Origin: a virus
DNA: 64,000 nucleotides
Reading direction: 5' to 3' (one strand)
Virus record (IMG/VR): IMGVR_UViG_3300035698_029839
Coordinates: 62,001 to 126,000 of that record
Shown: positions 14,958 through 23,605 of the stretch, in pieces
Layout: each line of letters begins with the position of its first letter
Numbering within the stretch: position 1 is the stretch's first letter
Position numbers and translations under genes: made by a program
Notes under the pieces: generated by a model
Databases searched by the model: none
Seen by the model: the letters and a program-made list of their open reading frames with translations, nothing else
What the model was told of the DNA's origin: nothing

Positions 14958-15699
14958 AAAAGTAATATTAGTTCAAACTCCAGCATTCCTGTTTGAAGTA
15001 ATTCCCATGTTTTATGCGGAGACAAAAAAACTTGGATTTTTTGATAAAATTTATGTGGTTAGTGATTATGATGGAGATATATCTTTTGCTGAAGATGATT
15101 TTAAATTAATAAAATTAAATAAAGATTTACAATTTAGTTCTAACATACTATATGCATTAGATTTTATTGAAGAAGATATCATAACACTTTGTTGTGAAGA
15201 TCATATTTTTACTGATAAAAATAATTTAGAAAGATGGAGTGAGCATTTTGATTATTTTTATTTACATCCCGATATGGGTTTTTTAAGATTGTCTAATACT
15301 AAGAAGAAAGTTATTCCAGCTCCAGGACATGAAAAAGAAGATATATTTCCAATATCTACTAGATATAGATATCACATATCTTTACAGGTGGCTTTTTGGA
15401 GAAAAGAATATCTAAAAATAGCTTTGAATCCAGGCAATGATGCTGCAGATTTTGAAAGACGAGGAGCTAAATTAACTAGAAGAGCCTTTAGAGATGGGGA
15501 AATCAATATGAGATCTTATTGTGTTAAAGATTGTGTTGCACGTAGAACCAATTTTTATAAAGATGGTAAATATTATAGAAGACAATTTATTGATTATGCT
15601 CTTGCTCATAATATGTCATATAATAACAAGAAAAAAATAAAAACCAAACATGGTATTATAACATGCGCTGAGTACATAGAAAAAAATAAAAGGTTATAA
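14950..15699 (+). CDS. Probable glycosyltransferase-like protein
   Basis: A 249-residue soluble protein. I-I-T-L-C-C-E-D-H near residue 78 looks like the acidic strand end of a GT-A fold. Y-R-Y-H-I-S-L-Q-V-A-F-W-R-K-E-Y-L followed by an Asp/Glu-rich helix (D-A-A-D-F-E-R-R-G) resembles the acceptor part of uncharacterised cluster transferases. The C-terminal third is basic. It overlaps the cupin gene by 8 bases (SD GGGAGG). Transferase function is inferred from pattern and context. Confidence 0.55.
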   Translation: MSKKVILVQTPAFLFEVIPMFYAETKKLGFFDKIYVVSDYDGDISFAEDDFKLIKLNKDLQFSSNILYALDFIEEDIITLCCEDHIFTDKNNLERWSEHFDYFYLHPDMGFLRLSNTKKKVIPAPGHEKEDIFPISTRYRYHISLQVAFWRKEYLKIALNPGNDAADFERRGAKLTRRAFRDGEINMRSYCVKDCVARRTNFYKDGKYYRRQFIDYALAHNMSYNNKKKIKTKHGIITCAEYIEKNKRL

Positions 15700-15703
15700 A
15701 GTT

Positions 15704-16702
15704 ATGAATATACCTCCAGATAAGTATAAGAGTTTAATAGCTGTGGATAAGAAAAATAATGTTATACCTATTCCTAATAAGTTAATGAGGAAACAAAGAT
15801 GGAAAGAGGAGCAAGATAAAAGATTAACTCCTAATTCTCTTTGTATAGTTTGTAATTTTTCATATTATTACAAAGACAGAGGATGGTCAAATAATGTTAA
15901 AGCAATTTGTCATCCCTTTAGAGAATATCAGCAACCTGTGGGAGATAGGGAATTATATTTATTTTCTGAATCTGATATGTGCGATACCTTATGGATGGAC
16001 GATATTTTATTGTTGAAAAATAGAGATAATTATGAATATGATTTTTTTATTTTTACTATAGATAGTGGACAGGGAGTTAAGTGTAAGGGGGCATATTTTT
16101 TACCTCTAATATTTGAAGTGGCTAAGGAATTAGGAATGAGAGGTTTGGTATTAGATTATTATCCTCGTCAAAGACCTATTTGTGATGGTATTGGGAAATG
16201 GGATATTCAGGTAAGAGAGGTGAGATCATCTTTAAAAAAAATGGATAATATAAATATCAAAAGAGGATGGATTAGCCAAAATAAAATAAATAAATTGATG
16301 AGCCATTGCAAATTTGTAATATTTCCAAATAATAGAGATGCTAGTCCAAGAACAATACCAGAAACATTATTGAGAGGTAAACCTATTATGGTTAATAAAA
16401 ACATTTTAGGAGGATGGAAATATTGCAATGATATTAATGGAATATTGTATGATGGTGCTTTTGATGTGGAACAGTTGAAAAATAATAAGCAATATTATTA
16501 CGATGAAATTAAAAAATCTTTGATTGAGATGAGTAATAAAAAAAGTGATGCTAGTAATATTAAAAAAAATTATTTAGAAAAATATGGATTTTCTAATACG
16601 TCAAAGAGGCTAGCGTCTATTATTAATAAAATGGAAGGTCATAAAAAGTATAAATATGTGGCTTATACAGATTTTAAAAATTATTTAAAAGCTTTTGTGT
16701 AG
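15704..16702 (+). CDS. GT-B-type glycosyltransferase
   Basis: A 332-residue protein. The first 110 residues are unusual and end in E-S-D-M-C-D-T-L-W-M-D-D. The C-terminal Rossmann half has F-P-N-N-R-D-A-S-P-R-T-I-P-E-T-L-L-R-G-K-P-I-M-V, where the E and G-x-P match the donor-binding loop of GT4 enzymes. No membrane segment is present. It lies between a probable transferase and a pair of methyltransferases, with SD AGGT. Donor and acceptor unknown. Confidence 0.7.
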   Translation: MNIPPDKYKSLIAVDKKNNVIPIPNKLMRKQRWKEEQDKRLTPNSLCIVCNFSYYYKDRGWSNNVKAICHPFREYQQPVGDRELYLFSESDMCDTLWMDDILLLKNRDNYEYDFFIFTIDSGQGVKCKGAYFLPLIFEVAKELGMRGLVLDYYPRQRPICDGIGKWDIQVREVRSSLKKMDNINIKRGWISQNKINKLMSHCKFVIFPNNRDASPRTIPETLLRGKPIMVNKNILGGWKYCNDINGILYDGAFDVEQLKNNKQYYYDEIKKSLIEMSNKKSDASNIKKNYLEKYGFSNTSKRLASIINKMEGHKKYKYVAYTDFKNYLKAFV

Positions 16703-16712
16703 AGGTGAAGTT

Positions 16713-17207
16713 ATGGGAAAAGGTTTTTTAATGTGTAATGAAATACATGAGTGGATTGAAAATAATATTTCTAATGGTAGTACTATATTAGAATTAGGTA
16801 GTGGTAAGGGAACAGCTAGGATGGTAAAAAATTATACTGTTTATTCTATTGAGCATAGTAAAAAATGGATGAATAGATATGGATCTAATTATATTTATGC
16901 TCCTATAAAAGATGGATGGTATGATGTAGAGGCAATTAAGAAGGGTATTCCAGAGCATTATGACTTGTTATTAGTTGATGGCCCTCCTAGAAAAGTAGAT
17001 GGAGTAAAAATAGGAAGAAGACCGCTAGGAGATCATTTGGATTTATTTAAGACTAATGTGCCTATTATTGTTGATGATTCGGATAGGGGAAGAGAAATGA
17101 AGCTTCTAAAGTATATGGTAGAAAAATTAGGAAGGGATTACACAAGTCATAAAGGGAGAGATCATAGAGGTAAAGGAACCATGTTTGCAATTTTTGATAA
17201 GGAATAA
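16713..17207 (+). CDS. Class I SAM methyltransferase-like protein (tandem copy 1)
   Basis: A 164-residue short class I fold. The SAM motif is I-L-E-L-G-S-G-K-G-T (25-34). Y-D-L-L-L-V-D-G-P is the motif IV strand, and P-I-I-V-D-D follows. It is about 70% alike to the next gene and shares a 65-base identical block with it, so one is a tandem duplicate. The ATG at 16713 is chosen over an upstream TTG because AGAGGTGA lies just ahead. The target is probably a sugar hydroxyl or phosphate. Confidence 0.7.
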   Translation: MGKGFLMCNEIHEWIENNISNGSTILELGSGKGTARMVKNYTVYSIEHSKKWMNRYGSNYIYAPIKDGWYDVEAIKKGIPEHYDLLLVDGPPRKVDGVKIGRRPLGDHLDLFKTNVPIIVDDSDRGREMKLLKYMVEKLGRDYTSHKGRDHRGKGTMFAIFDKE

Positions 17208-17211
17208 AAAT

Positions 17212-17706
17212 ATGACAAGTGGGCATGAAATGTGTGGAGAAATTCACGATTGGATTATTAATAATATCTCTAAGGGTAGTATAATATTAGAGATTGGTAG
17301 TGGTAAAGGGACTAAAAGATTAATCGATAATGGTTTTATTGTTTATTCTATTGAGCATAATCTAAAATGGATGAATAAATACGGATCTAATTATATCTAT
17401 GCTCCTATAAAAGATGGGTGGTATGATGTAGAGGCAATTAAGAAGGGTATTCCAGAGCATTATGACTTGTTATTAGTTGATGGGCCTATTTGGAAGAATA
17501 GTAAAAATATAGGTAGAATACATTTAGTAAAATATTTAGATTTATTTAATGTTAATTGTTGTATGATTTTTGATGATTTTCACCGTAATGATGTTCCCGA
17601 ATTGGTATCGAAGGTTTCAGAAAAAGTAGGAAGGGATTATATTGGTTATAGAGGGAAGAGTGGACATAGGAGAGTGAAATTTGCAATTTTTGATAAGGTG
17701 GAATAA
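17212..17706 (+). CDS. Class I SAM methyltransferase-like protein (tandem copy 2)
   Basis: A 164-residue paralogue of the preceding gene with the same SAM motif (I-L-E-I-G-S-G-K-G, 25-33) and V-D-G-P-I-W after motif IV. The block 17419-17483 is identical to 16917-16981. The C-terminal third has diverged most, which may mean a changed acceptor. SD AAGGAAT, seven bases before the ATG at 17212, decides the start. The stop shares a base with the next ATG (TAATG). Confidence 0.7.
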   Translation: MTSGHEMCGEIHDWIINNISKGSIILEIGSGKGTKRLIDNGFIVYSIEHNLKWMNKYGSNYIYAPIKDGWYDVEAIKKGIPEHYDLLLVDGPIWKNSKNIGRIHLVKYLDLFNVNCCMIFDDFHRNDVPELVSKVSEKVGRDYIGYRGKSGHRRVKFAIFDKVE

Positions 17707-18509
17707 TGAAATATAATTTATCGTTTGAAGATCTTATGGATTTATGCTCTAAAAAGATAATGGCCAAAGTGCCTAAAGTTCCAGGACCTATGAAGGGAGC
17801 TTTTAATGGTGGAGATTATTTAGGAAGACCAGGAAAAGATGTATATTTTGCTTTGCCTCGATTAGATGATGGTCAAATTAATAAGGTAATTGAGCAACTA
17901 AGCTTGAGGTTTCCCTATGATCCTCCAGTTAATCATGTTGGTTATGCTGGTTGTATTAGGTATATATACGGGCAATTTGAAAAACAGGGTATTCTACGTT
18001 CAGAAGAAGATCTTAAAAGAATGCAAAGAGAAGATATAAATTGGAGTATTCCAAGAAAATTTATGTTTTCTCTTAGAGATAAATTTGAAGAGCAAAAAAA
18101 TTATTATGGTTTGTGTCTATTTTATGAAATGGAAGCTCACAGGTTGGGAGATGAATCTTTTATTAATAATGATAAGGATAAAAGAGAAGAGATGGAAAAA
18201 TATTATTTAAAATCTGTGGAGTGTGCTTCTAAATGTAATAGTTTAAAACAGTTATTTACTCCTTATTTTTGGAGTTTTAAATATTATAATAGAATGGGGA
18301 ATCATAGTAAGGCATTGGAATATGTCTTAAAGACGTTAGAAGGAATGGAAAAATATTGTGAAAGTCCTAGACAGGGTTATTTAGTAAAAGCTATGGATTG
18401 TGCTAAATATATGAAAAAAAATCATCCTAAAAAGTGGAAAGAAACGTTGTTATATTATAGAAAAAATGGGAAAAATGATTGTATAAAGAAAATGGTTAAA
18501 AAATGTTAG
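17706..18509 (+). CDS. Helical (TPR-like) protein of unknown function
   Basis: A 267-residue protein. The first 110 residues carry short conserved-looking turns (P-G-P-M-K-G-A-F-N-G-G-D-Y). The rest is alpha-helical, with paired helices resembling tetratricopeptide units near residues 130-240 (Y-G-L-C-L-F-Y-E-M-E-A-H, A-L-E-Y-V-L-K-T-L-E). Such folds hold complexes together. It is coupled to the methyltransferase pair. No catalytic motif was recognised, so a scaffold role would be a guess. Confidence 0.55.
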   Translation: MKYNLSFEDLMDLCSKKIMAKVPKVPGPMKGAFNGGDYLGRPGKDVYFALPRLDDGQINKVIEQLSLRFPYDPPVNHVGYAGCIRYIYGQFEKQGILRSEEDLKRMQREDINWSIPRKFMFSLRDKFEEQKNYYGLCLFYEMEAHRLGDESFINNDKDKREEMEKYYLKSVECASKCNSLKQLFTPYFWSFKYYNRMGNHSKALEYVLKTLEGMEKYCESPRQGYLVKAMDCAKYMKKNHPKKWKETLLYYRKNGKNDCIKKMVKKC

Positions 18510-18551
18510 AAAGTAAATGAGAAAAATTATAAAACAGAAAGGATATATCTT

Positions 18552-19115
18552 ATGTGTAGGAAAAATTGTATTGATTTTTGTTATAAAAATGTAATAAAAG
18601 AAGATATTTTTAACAAAAGAGTTTTGGAGGTTGGTTCTTTTGATATTAATGGGTCTGTTCAAGAATCTATAAAAGGGTTGGGTCCTAAAGAGTATATAGG
18701 TGTTGATATTATAGAAGGTAAGGGAGTGGATCTTGTGTGTGATGCTTGTGATATTCTTGATAAATGGGGAGCTGCTGCATTTGATATTTTAATATCTACT
18801 GAAATGTTGGAGCATGTAGAAGATTGGAAAAAAATAATTCATAATTTTAAAAATATAGTTGTGCCTGGGGGTATGATTTTCATAACAACTCGTTCTTATG
18901 GTTGTAAACGTCATGATCATCCTAATGATTTTTGGAGGTATGAGGTTGACGATATGGAAAGAATATTTTCAGACTTTATTGTAAATAAAATAGTTTCAGA
19001 TCCTATTCGTCCAGGGGTATTTGTTAAAGCCACAAAACCAGATAATTTTACAGAAAACGATCTTTCAAATCATGTTTTATACAGTATGGAAGGAAAGAAA
19101 AAAAGAGAAAAATGA
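18552..19115 (+). CDS. Class I SAM methyltransferase (Methyltransf_11 type)
   Basis: A 187-residue protein. R-V-L-E-V-G-S-F-D-I-N-G (23-34) is motif I. I-G-V-D-I holds the ribose-binding Asp. S-T-E-M-L-E-H-V-E-D-W is the typical post-III helix, and V-P-G-G-M-I-F-I-T-T-R follows. F-W-R-Y near residue 129 is common in LPS-cluster methyltransferases. SD AAAGGAT is upstream. It starts a new sub-operon after a 42-base gap and overlaps the next gene by four bases (ATGA). Confidence 0.8.
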   Translation: MCRKNCIDFCYKNVIKEDIFNKRVLEVGSFDINGSVQESIKGLGPKEYIGVDIIEGKGVDLVCDACDILDKWGAAAFDILISTEMLEHVEDWKKIIHNFKNIVVPGGMIFITTRSYGCKRHDHPNDFWRYEVDDMERIFSDFIVNKIVSDPIRPGVFVKATKPDNFTENDLSNHVLYSMEGKKKREK

Positions 19116-19786
19116 TAGATATTATAACAACAGCTACAATTCGTCCTAATTTATTTTATCAAACTCTTAAATCTTTTACTGATAATTTATTTACTAATAA
19201 AAAAGAGTATCGTTTGATTTTAAATATAGATCCTATAGGAGAAGATGTTGATCCTATAGAGATGGTAAAAGTAGGAAAGCAGTTTTTTGATAATGTGGTT
19301 TATAATATTCCTGATAAACCTAATTTTGCACAAGCTTGTAAATGGTGCTGGGGGAAAACTTCTTCTGAATTTGTTTTTCATTTGGAGGATGATTGGACTT
19401 TATCAAGGAAGATACTTATTGGAAATCTTGTGTCTTTAATGAGAGATAATCCTATAATGATGTCTTTAAGATTACCAAAATTAAATCTTAAAAGTTTAAA
19501 AAAAGAAGATAATAAAAATAATTTTATAAAACATCATAAACTTTTGTTGAATCCAGTTATGTTTAGAGGTGATTTTATTAGAAGTATAGCGGGGTGTATG
19601 AATATTATTGATAATCCAGAAAAGCAGTTAAGAAAAGTTTTTAAATTAGATAGTGATAAAATAGCAGGTATTTATTGTGGTATAGGTAGTGGAGAATATA
19701 TTAAACATCATGGCAGAAAGTGGCAAAAAACAAGTAGTTATAAGAAGGTTAAAGGATCTAATTTTATAACATGGGAGAAAAGGTAA
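19112..19786 (+). CDS. GT-A-type glycosyltransferase
   Basis: A 224-residue protein. I-I-T-T-A-T-I-R-P starts the Rossmann-like half. F-V-F-H-L-E-D-D-W near residue 90 supplies the acidic metal and nucleotide motif. M-M-S-L-R-L-P precedes the acceptor half. Close in build to family 2 transferases but short. Coupled to the preceding methyltransferase by ATGA and followed by a GT4-like gene. Donor not readable. Confidence 0.75.
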   Translation: MIDIITTATIRPNLFYQTLKSFTDNLFTNKKEYRLILNIDPIGEDVDPIEMVKVGKQFFDNVVYNIPDKPNFAQACKWCWGKTSSEFVFHLEDDWTLSRKILIGNLVSLMRDNPIMMSLRLPKLNLKSLKKEDNKNNFIKHHKLLLNPVMFRGDFIRSIAGCMNIIDNPEKQLRKVFKLDSDKIAGIYCGIGSGEYIKHHGRKWQKTSSYKKVKGSNFITWEKR

Positions 19787-19789
19787 AGA

Positions 19790-20704
19790 ATGAAAATTTG
19801 TGTATTAGAAGATTATAATCAAGAAAGAAGTGGAAAACATAAGTTCTTAAACAGATTAGTTAGATGTTTTAAGAATAAGGGGGTTAAGGTAGTAGATAAT
19901 AACTCTGATATATTGCTTCATATAGGTAGGGATCATAAGAAGATGAAGAAGATTAGTACTAGAAAAGTTGTAATGAGGATAGATGGGCTTATTCTTAATA
20001 AATCTGCAAAGCATGAAGAAAGTAATAGAAAAATAATTAAGTACATAGGTAGGAGTGATGCTATTATTTATCAGGGAGTTTTTTGCAAAAATGCTTATGA
20101 AAAATTTTTAAATGTTGATAAGAAGAATACATGTATTCATAATGGAGCATATCCTAATGAGTTTCTTAAAAGGGATGTTAAGAATTATTATTTAACTTGT
20201 TGTAAATGGAGACCTCACAAAAGATTAAGAAATGTGTGCGAAGGATTTATTTATGCATATGATAAGGGATTGGATTCTATCTTATATGTTGGTGGGAAGG
20301 TGAACGATAAAGATAAAATAAAACATCCTAAAATTAAATATCTTGGATGGAAGACAACAGAGGAAATGAAAGCGTATTTTGCAGGAGCAATAGCATCTAT
20401 TCATTTATCTTGGTTGGATTGGTGTCCTAATGCTATGGTTGAATCCATTGTAGCAGGATGCCCTATTATTTATTCTGACTCTGGAGGATCTCCAGAAATT
20501 GGCAAGTTTGGTGGAGTACCTATAAGGGATGTCCAATGGGATTTTAAAGCATTGGAGCTTTATGATCCTCCTAAATTAGATTTAGAAGAAATTTCTAATG
20601 CTCTGTTTTATGTTAAGAATAATAATGTAGAAGTTGATGGAAATTATTTACATATAGATTATATAGCAGATAAGTATATTGAATTTTTTAAGGAAGTATT
20701 ATGA
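19790..20704 (+). CDS. GT4-like glycosyltransferase
   Basis: A 304-residue GT-B protein. C-I-H-N-G-A and C-C-K-W-R-P-H-K-R start the second Rossmann half. L-G-W-K-T-T-E-E-M and W-C-P-N-A-M-V-E-S-I-V-A-G-C-P-I-I-Y-S-D-S-G-G form the donor-binding loop. Shares with the gene at 12930 the order H-N-G, W-R, C-P-N-x-x-(I/V)-E, so the two are distant paralogues. SD AAAGGT. The last four bases overlap the next gene. Confidence 0.85.
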   Translation: MKICVLEDYNQERSGKHKFLNRLVRCFKNKGVKVVDNNSDILLHIGRDHKKMKKISTRKVVMRIDGLILNKSAKHEESNRKIIKYIGRSDAIIYQGVFCKNAYEKFLNVDKKNTCIHNGAYPNEFLKRDVKNYYLTCCKWRPHKRLRNVCEGFIYAYDKGLDSILYVGGKVNDKDKIKHPKIKYLGWKTTEEMKAYFAGAIASIHLSWLDWCPNAMVESIVAGCPIIYSDSGGSPEIGKFGGVPIRDVQWDFKALELYDPPKLDLEEISNALFYVKNNNVEVDGNYLHIDYIADKYIEFFKEVL

Positions 20705-21363
20705 AAAGTGAATTAGATATTTTAGCTAGTAAATTCGGCACTGATAAATGTAGTTTAAAACATAATTATGTTAAATGGTACGAATGGTATTTTGGACATA
20801 TTCAAAATAAAAAAATGAATATATTAGAGATAGGTATTCAAAAAGGATATTCGTTGTTGACATGGAATGAATATTTTAAAAATAGCAAAATCTTTGGCAT
20901 AGATAGAAAAAAACGTAGTGGATATAATAAAAAATTAAAAATAAATGGAATACAGTTTTTTATAGGAGATGGATCTGATTCTAATTTTTTATCAACAGTT
21001 TTATCCAGTGTCGAAGGAGGTTTTGATATTATTATAGATGATGCTAGTCATAATCCTGCTCATCAGATAGATAGTTTTAAATACTTATTTCCTAATTTGA
21101 ATCATGGAGGTATCTATGTTATTGAGGATCTCCAGACATCTTATTTTGATGAGTATGTTTCTTCAGGTATCTCTGCTGTTGATTATTTTAAAAGTCTAGT
21201 GGATGATATTAATTTTAATGGCAAAAATAGATATTATCAGAATTTTGATACTATAGAAAAGGAAAAAATAAAAGAAGCAACGGAATATGAAAAAAATGTA
21301 GAGTCTATTCATTTTCATATGGGTATATGTTTTATTTTCAAAAGGAATTGTAATGCTAAGTAG
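20701..21363 (+). CDS. Macrocin/CmcI-type methyltransferase (copy 1)
   Basis: A 220-residue SAM methyltransferase of the family that opens with L-A-x-K-F-G-T-D-K and Y-x-x-Y-F (here residues 8-31). Motif I is N-I-L-E-I-G-I-Q-K-G (40-49). F-D-I-I-I-D-D-A-S-H gives acids for metal, and H-G-G-I-Y-V-I-E-D-L-x-T-S-Y follows. Relatives methylate sugar hydroxyls. A clear paralogue is at 22961, and each is followed by a paralogous GT-B gene, pointing to duplication of a gene pair. SD AAGGAAG. Confidence 0.85.
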   Translation: MKSELDILASKFGTDKCSLKHNYVKWYEWYFGHIQNKKMNILEIGIQKGYSLLTWNEYFKNSKIFGIDRKKRSGYNKKLKINGIQFFIGDGSDSNFLSTVLSSVEGGFDIIIDDASHNPAHQIDSFKYLFPNLNHGGIYVIEDLQTSYFDEYVSSGISAVDYFKSLVDDINFNGKNRYYQNFDTIEKEKIKEATEYEKNVESIHFHMGICFIFKRNCNAK

Positions 21364-21832
21364 ATTTGATATAATTTCATCAGATTTGTTTTTTTATCGT
21401 TATAAGCCAGATATGGAATATTATTATGAAAAATATTGGGGAAAAGATGGTAATTTTTTATATATCAAGAACCACCCATTGGCTATATTTGCATCTGATT
21501 ATGTAAAGTACGGTAAAGAAATATTAAATAATTTAGATAATCATATTTTTATAAGATATGAATATGATAGGTATTCTAGTGCAGAGACTGTTAAAAATGA
21601 CACTCATAAATATAATGCTTCAAAGAGAATTATGGATATGGTTGATTCTATAAGGAAGTATGGTTATTGTTCTGGGAAATATGATAAATCAAAACATTTG
21701 ATAAGAGTTATTAAAACTGTCGATAAAAGATATATACAAGGGAAAGAGGTATATGTTTTAAAAACTAGAAAGCATAGAGCATCAGCATGTTGTGCTTTAG
21801 GCATAAAAAATATAAAAGTTAAAGTTGTTTAA
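21353..21832 (+). CDS. ParB/sulfiredoxin-like domain protein
   Basis: A 159-residue protein. The C-terminal segment T-R-K-H-R-A-S-A-C-C-A-L-G-I-K-N-I-K-V matches the ParB/Srx-type motif G-x-H-R-x-A followed by L-G. It aligns with 53723-54349 across Y-x-Y-R/P..., L-D-N-H-I-F-I and Y-G-Y-C. ParB-fold proteins include CTP-dependent clamps and small-molecule kinases such as SbnI, so a phosphotransfer role in glycan work is possible but unproven. It sits between a methyltransferase and a GT-B gene, with SD AAAGGAA. Confidence 0.6.
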   Translation: MLSRFDIISSDLFFYRYKPDMEYYYEKYWGKDGNFLYIKNHPLAIFASDYVKYGKEILNNLDNHIFIRYEYDRYSSAETVKNDTHKYNASKRIMDMVDSIRKYGYCSGKYDKSKHLIRVIKTVDKRYIQGKEVYVLKTRKHRASACCALGIKNIKVKVV

Positions 21833-22971
21833 TGAAAAGAATATTATTAATAGCTACCATTTATAGAGTTGGCGAAAAAATATATCCCATTATAGAGGGT
21901 TTATCTAAAGAGTTTGAAATAGATGTTCTACATATGTTCCAGATGAGTCCTGATACAAAATTGCCTAAAGAAGGAGATTATAGGAAGTTATTTCAATCCA
22001 AATATAGTGATTATATTTGTAACCAATATTATGGACCATGCTTTATAAAAACTGGTGATATAGATGGAGAAAGATCAAGAAATTTCTTAAAAAGTTTTGA
22101 GAATATTGTAAAGAATAATAATTATTCTCTTGCTATATGGGATAATAATCAACCTACAAAGGGAGGGGCAATTTCAGAATTCTATCAAATGCTTTCAAAA
22201 TACAATATAAAAGTTATAGCTTCTCCTCATGCTAATAAAGATTATAAGAAATATAAATTAAGTAAAAGGATAGGAGCCACATATGATTATTCTTTTGTTT
22301 TTGGTGAAAAAGAAAGATTTAAATTATCTAGGATAAAGAAGAGAACATTATTTAGTGCCGATAAAATATATGAGAGGTTTTTACCTGCTGGTATACCATC
22401 TAATGATGCTCTGAAAAATTACGATAAGCCAGGTAAATACATTTTGATTATACCTAATTTTACTGAGGCTCAACCTAAAAATTCTAGATCAAGACATTCG
22501 AAACCATTTACTAAAGAAGTTTTTTTAAAATTAAAAATTCTTGAATTAAGTAATAAATATGGTTGCCCTATTGTTATTAAGGAAAAACCAAGAGCTTTTT
22601 ATAAAGAATATAAATTTAGAGATGTATTGAATAAGTATGATAATATAGAATTTTTATATTATTGTGAAGATGATAATAAGCTTATGGCAGATGCTAAAAT
22701 GGTTATTGGGTCTCCTTCAACATTTATGCTCAAACCAATTCAGTTGGGTATACCTACGGTTATTTTAAATGGTCAGGGAGAGATAGGCAATTTTTCTGAT
22801 TATCCTGGTTTGGTAGAACCTTCGTATGAGAATATTTTAAGATCTATTAAATTTCAAATGGATAATGGTAGATTTGATGATTATATTAAGAGGACTTTAT
22901 CGGGAGGATTAGATTTTACATCTACTAATTTATATGTTAATAATATAAGGAATTTAGTTTATGAGAAATGA
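21832..22971 (+). CDS. GT-B glycosyl/glycerophosphotransferase-like protein (copy 1)
   Basis: A 379-residue protein. I-A-S-P-H-A-N near residue 127 and P-A-G-I-P-S-N-D near 188 lie in the first half. I-L-I-I-P-N-F-T opens the second Rossmann domain. E-D-D-N-K-L-M-A-D-A-K-M-V-I-G-S-P-S-T and L-G-I-P-T-V-I-L form the donor loop, as in CDP-glycerol glycerophosphotransferases and UDP-GlcNAc 2-epimerase-like proteins. A paralogue is at 23605. Whether sugar or polyol phosphate is moved cannot be told. Coupled by TAATG. Confidence 0.7.
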   Translation: MKRILLIATIYRVGEKIYPIIEGLSKEFEIDVLHMFQMSPDTKLPKEGDYRKLFQSKYSDYICNQYYGPCFIKTGDIDGERSRNFLKSFENIVKNNNYSLAIWDNNQPTKGGAISEFYQMLSKYNIKVIASPHANKDYKKYKLSKRIGATYDYSFVFGEKERFKLSRIKKRTLFSADKIYERFLPAGIPSNDALKNYDKPGKYILIIPNFTEAQPKNSRSRHSKPFTKEVFLKLKILELSNKYGCPIVIKEKPRAFYKEYKFRDVLNKYDNIEFLYYCEDDNKLMADAKMVIGSPSTFMLKPIQLGIPTVILNGQGEIGNFSDYPGLVEPSYENILRSIKFQMDNGRFDDYIKRTLSGGLDFTSTNLYVNNIRNLVYEK

Positions 22972-23605
22972 ATTAGATTTATTTGCTCAAAAATACGGAA
23001 CAGATAAGCGTAGCTCAAAACATTATTATACCAAATGGTATAATAATTATTTTAGAGATTTACGTGATAAAAAAATAAATATACTTGAAATAGGTATTAA
23101 AAAAGGAGCATCTGTTTTGATGTGGAGGGATTATTTTAAAAATGGTAATGTGTTTGGGATAGATATAGAGGATCATAAAAGTTATAGTCGTAAGTTAAAA
23201 GGCATAAAGTGCTTTATAGGAGATGCTTCTGATGATTCTTTTTTATCTAAAGTTGAGTCTAAAGTTGCAGGTGGTTTTGACATTATTATAGATGACGCTA
23301 GTCATGAACCCTCTCATCAGATATCTGGGTTTGAGTGTTTGTTTTCTAAGCTCAATAAAGGTGGAATTTATGTTGTAGAAGATTTGCATACATCTTATGA
23401 AAATAAGGATATATCTTCTTATATTAATGCTGTTGATTATTTTAAAAGACTTGTAGATGAAGTTAATTTTAATGGTAAGAATAAATATCAAAATTTTAAT
23501 AGGATTAAAGAAGAGATTATGAAAGAATCAACATATTATGAAAGAACAATAGAATCTATATGCTTTCATATGGGCATATGTTTTATTTTTAAGAGGAAAG
23601 TATAA
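22961..23605 (+). CDS. Macrocin/CmcI-type methyltransferase (copy 2)
   Basis: A 214-residue paralogue of 20701-21363. The same L-F-A-Q-K-Y-G-T-D-K start, motif I N-I-L-E-I-G-I-K-K-G-A-S, F-D-I-I-I-D-D-A-S-H-E-P-S-H-Q and G-G-I-Y-V-V-E-D-L-H-T-S-Y are all kept, so it should be active. It differs in having no ParB-like gene between it and its GT-B partner. The start overlaps the GT-B gene by 11 bases and the stop shares a base with the next ATG. Confidence 0.85.
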   Translation: MRNELDLFAQKYGTDKRSSKHYYTKWYNNYFRDLRDKKINILEIGIKKGASVLMWRDYFKNGNVFGIDIEDHKSYSRKLKGIKCFIGDASDDSFLSKVESKVAGGFDIIIDDASHEPSHQISGFECLFSKLNKGGIYVVEDLHTSYENKDISSYINAVDYFKRLVDEVNFNGKNKYQNFNRIKEEIMKESTYYERTIESICFHMGICFIFKRKV

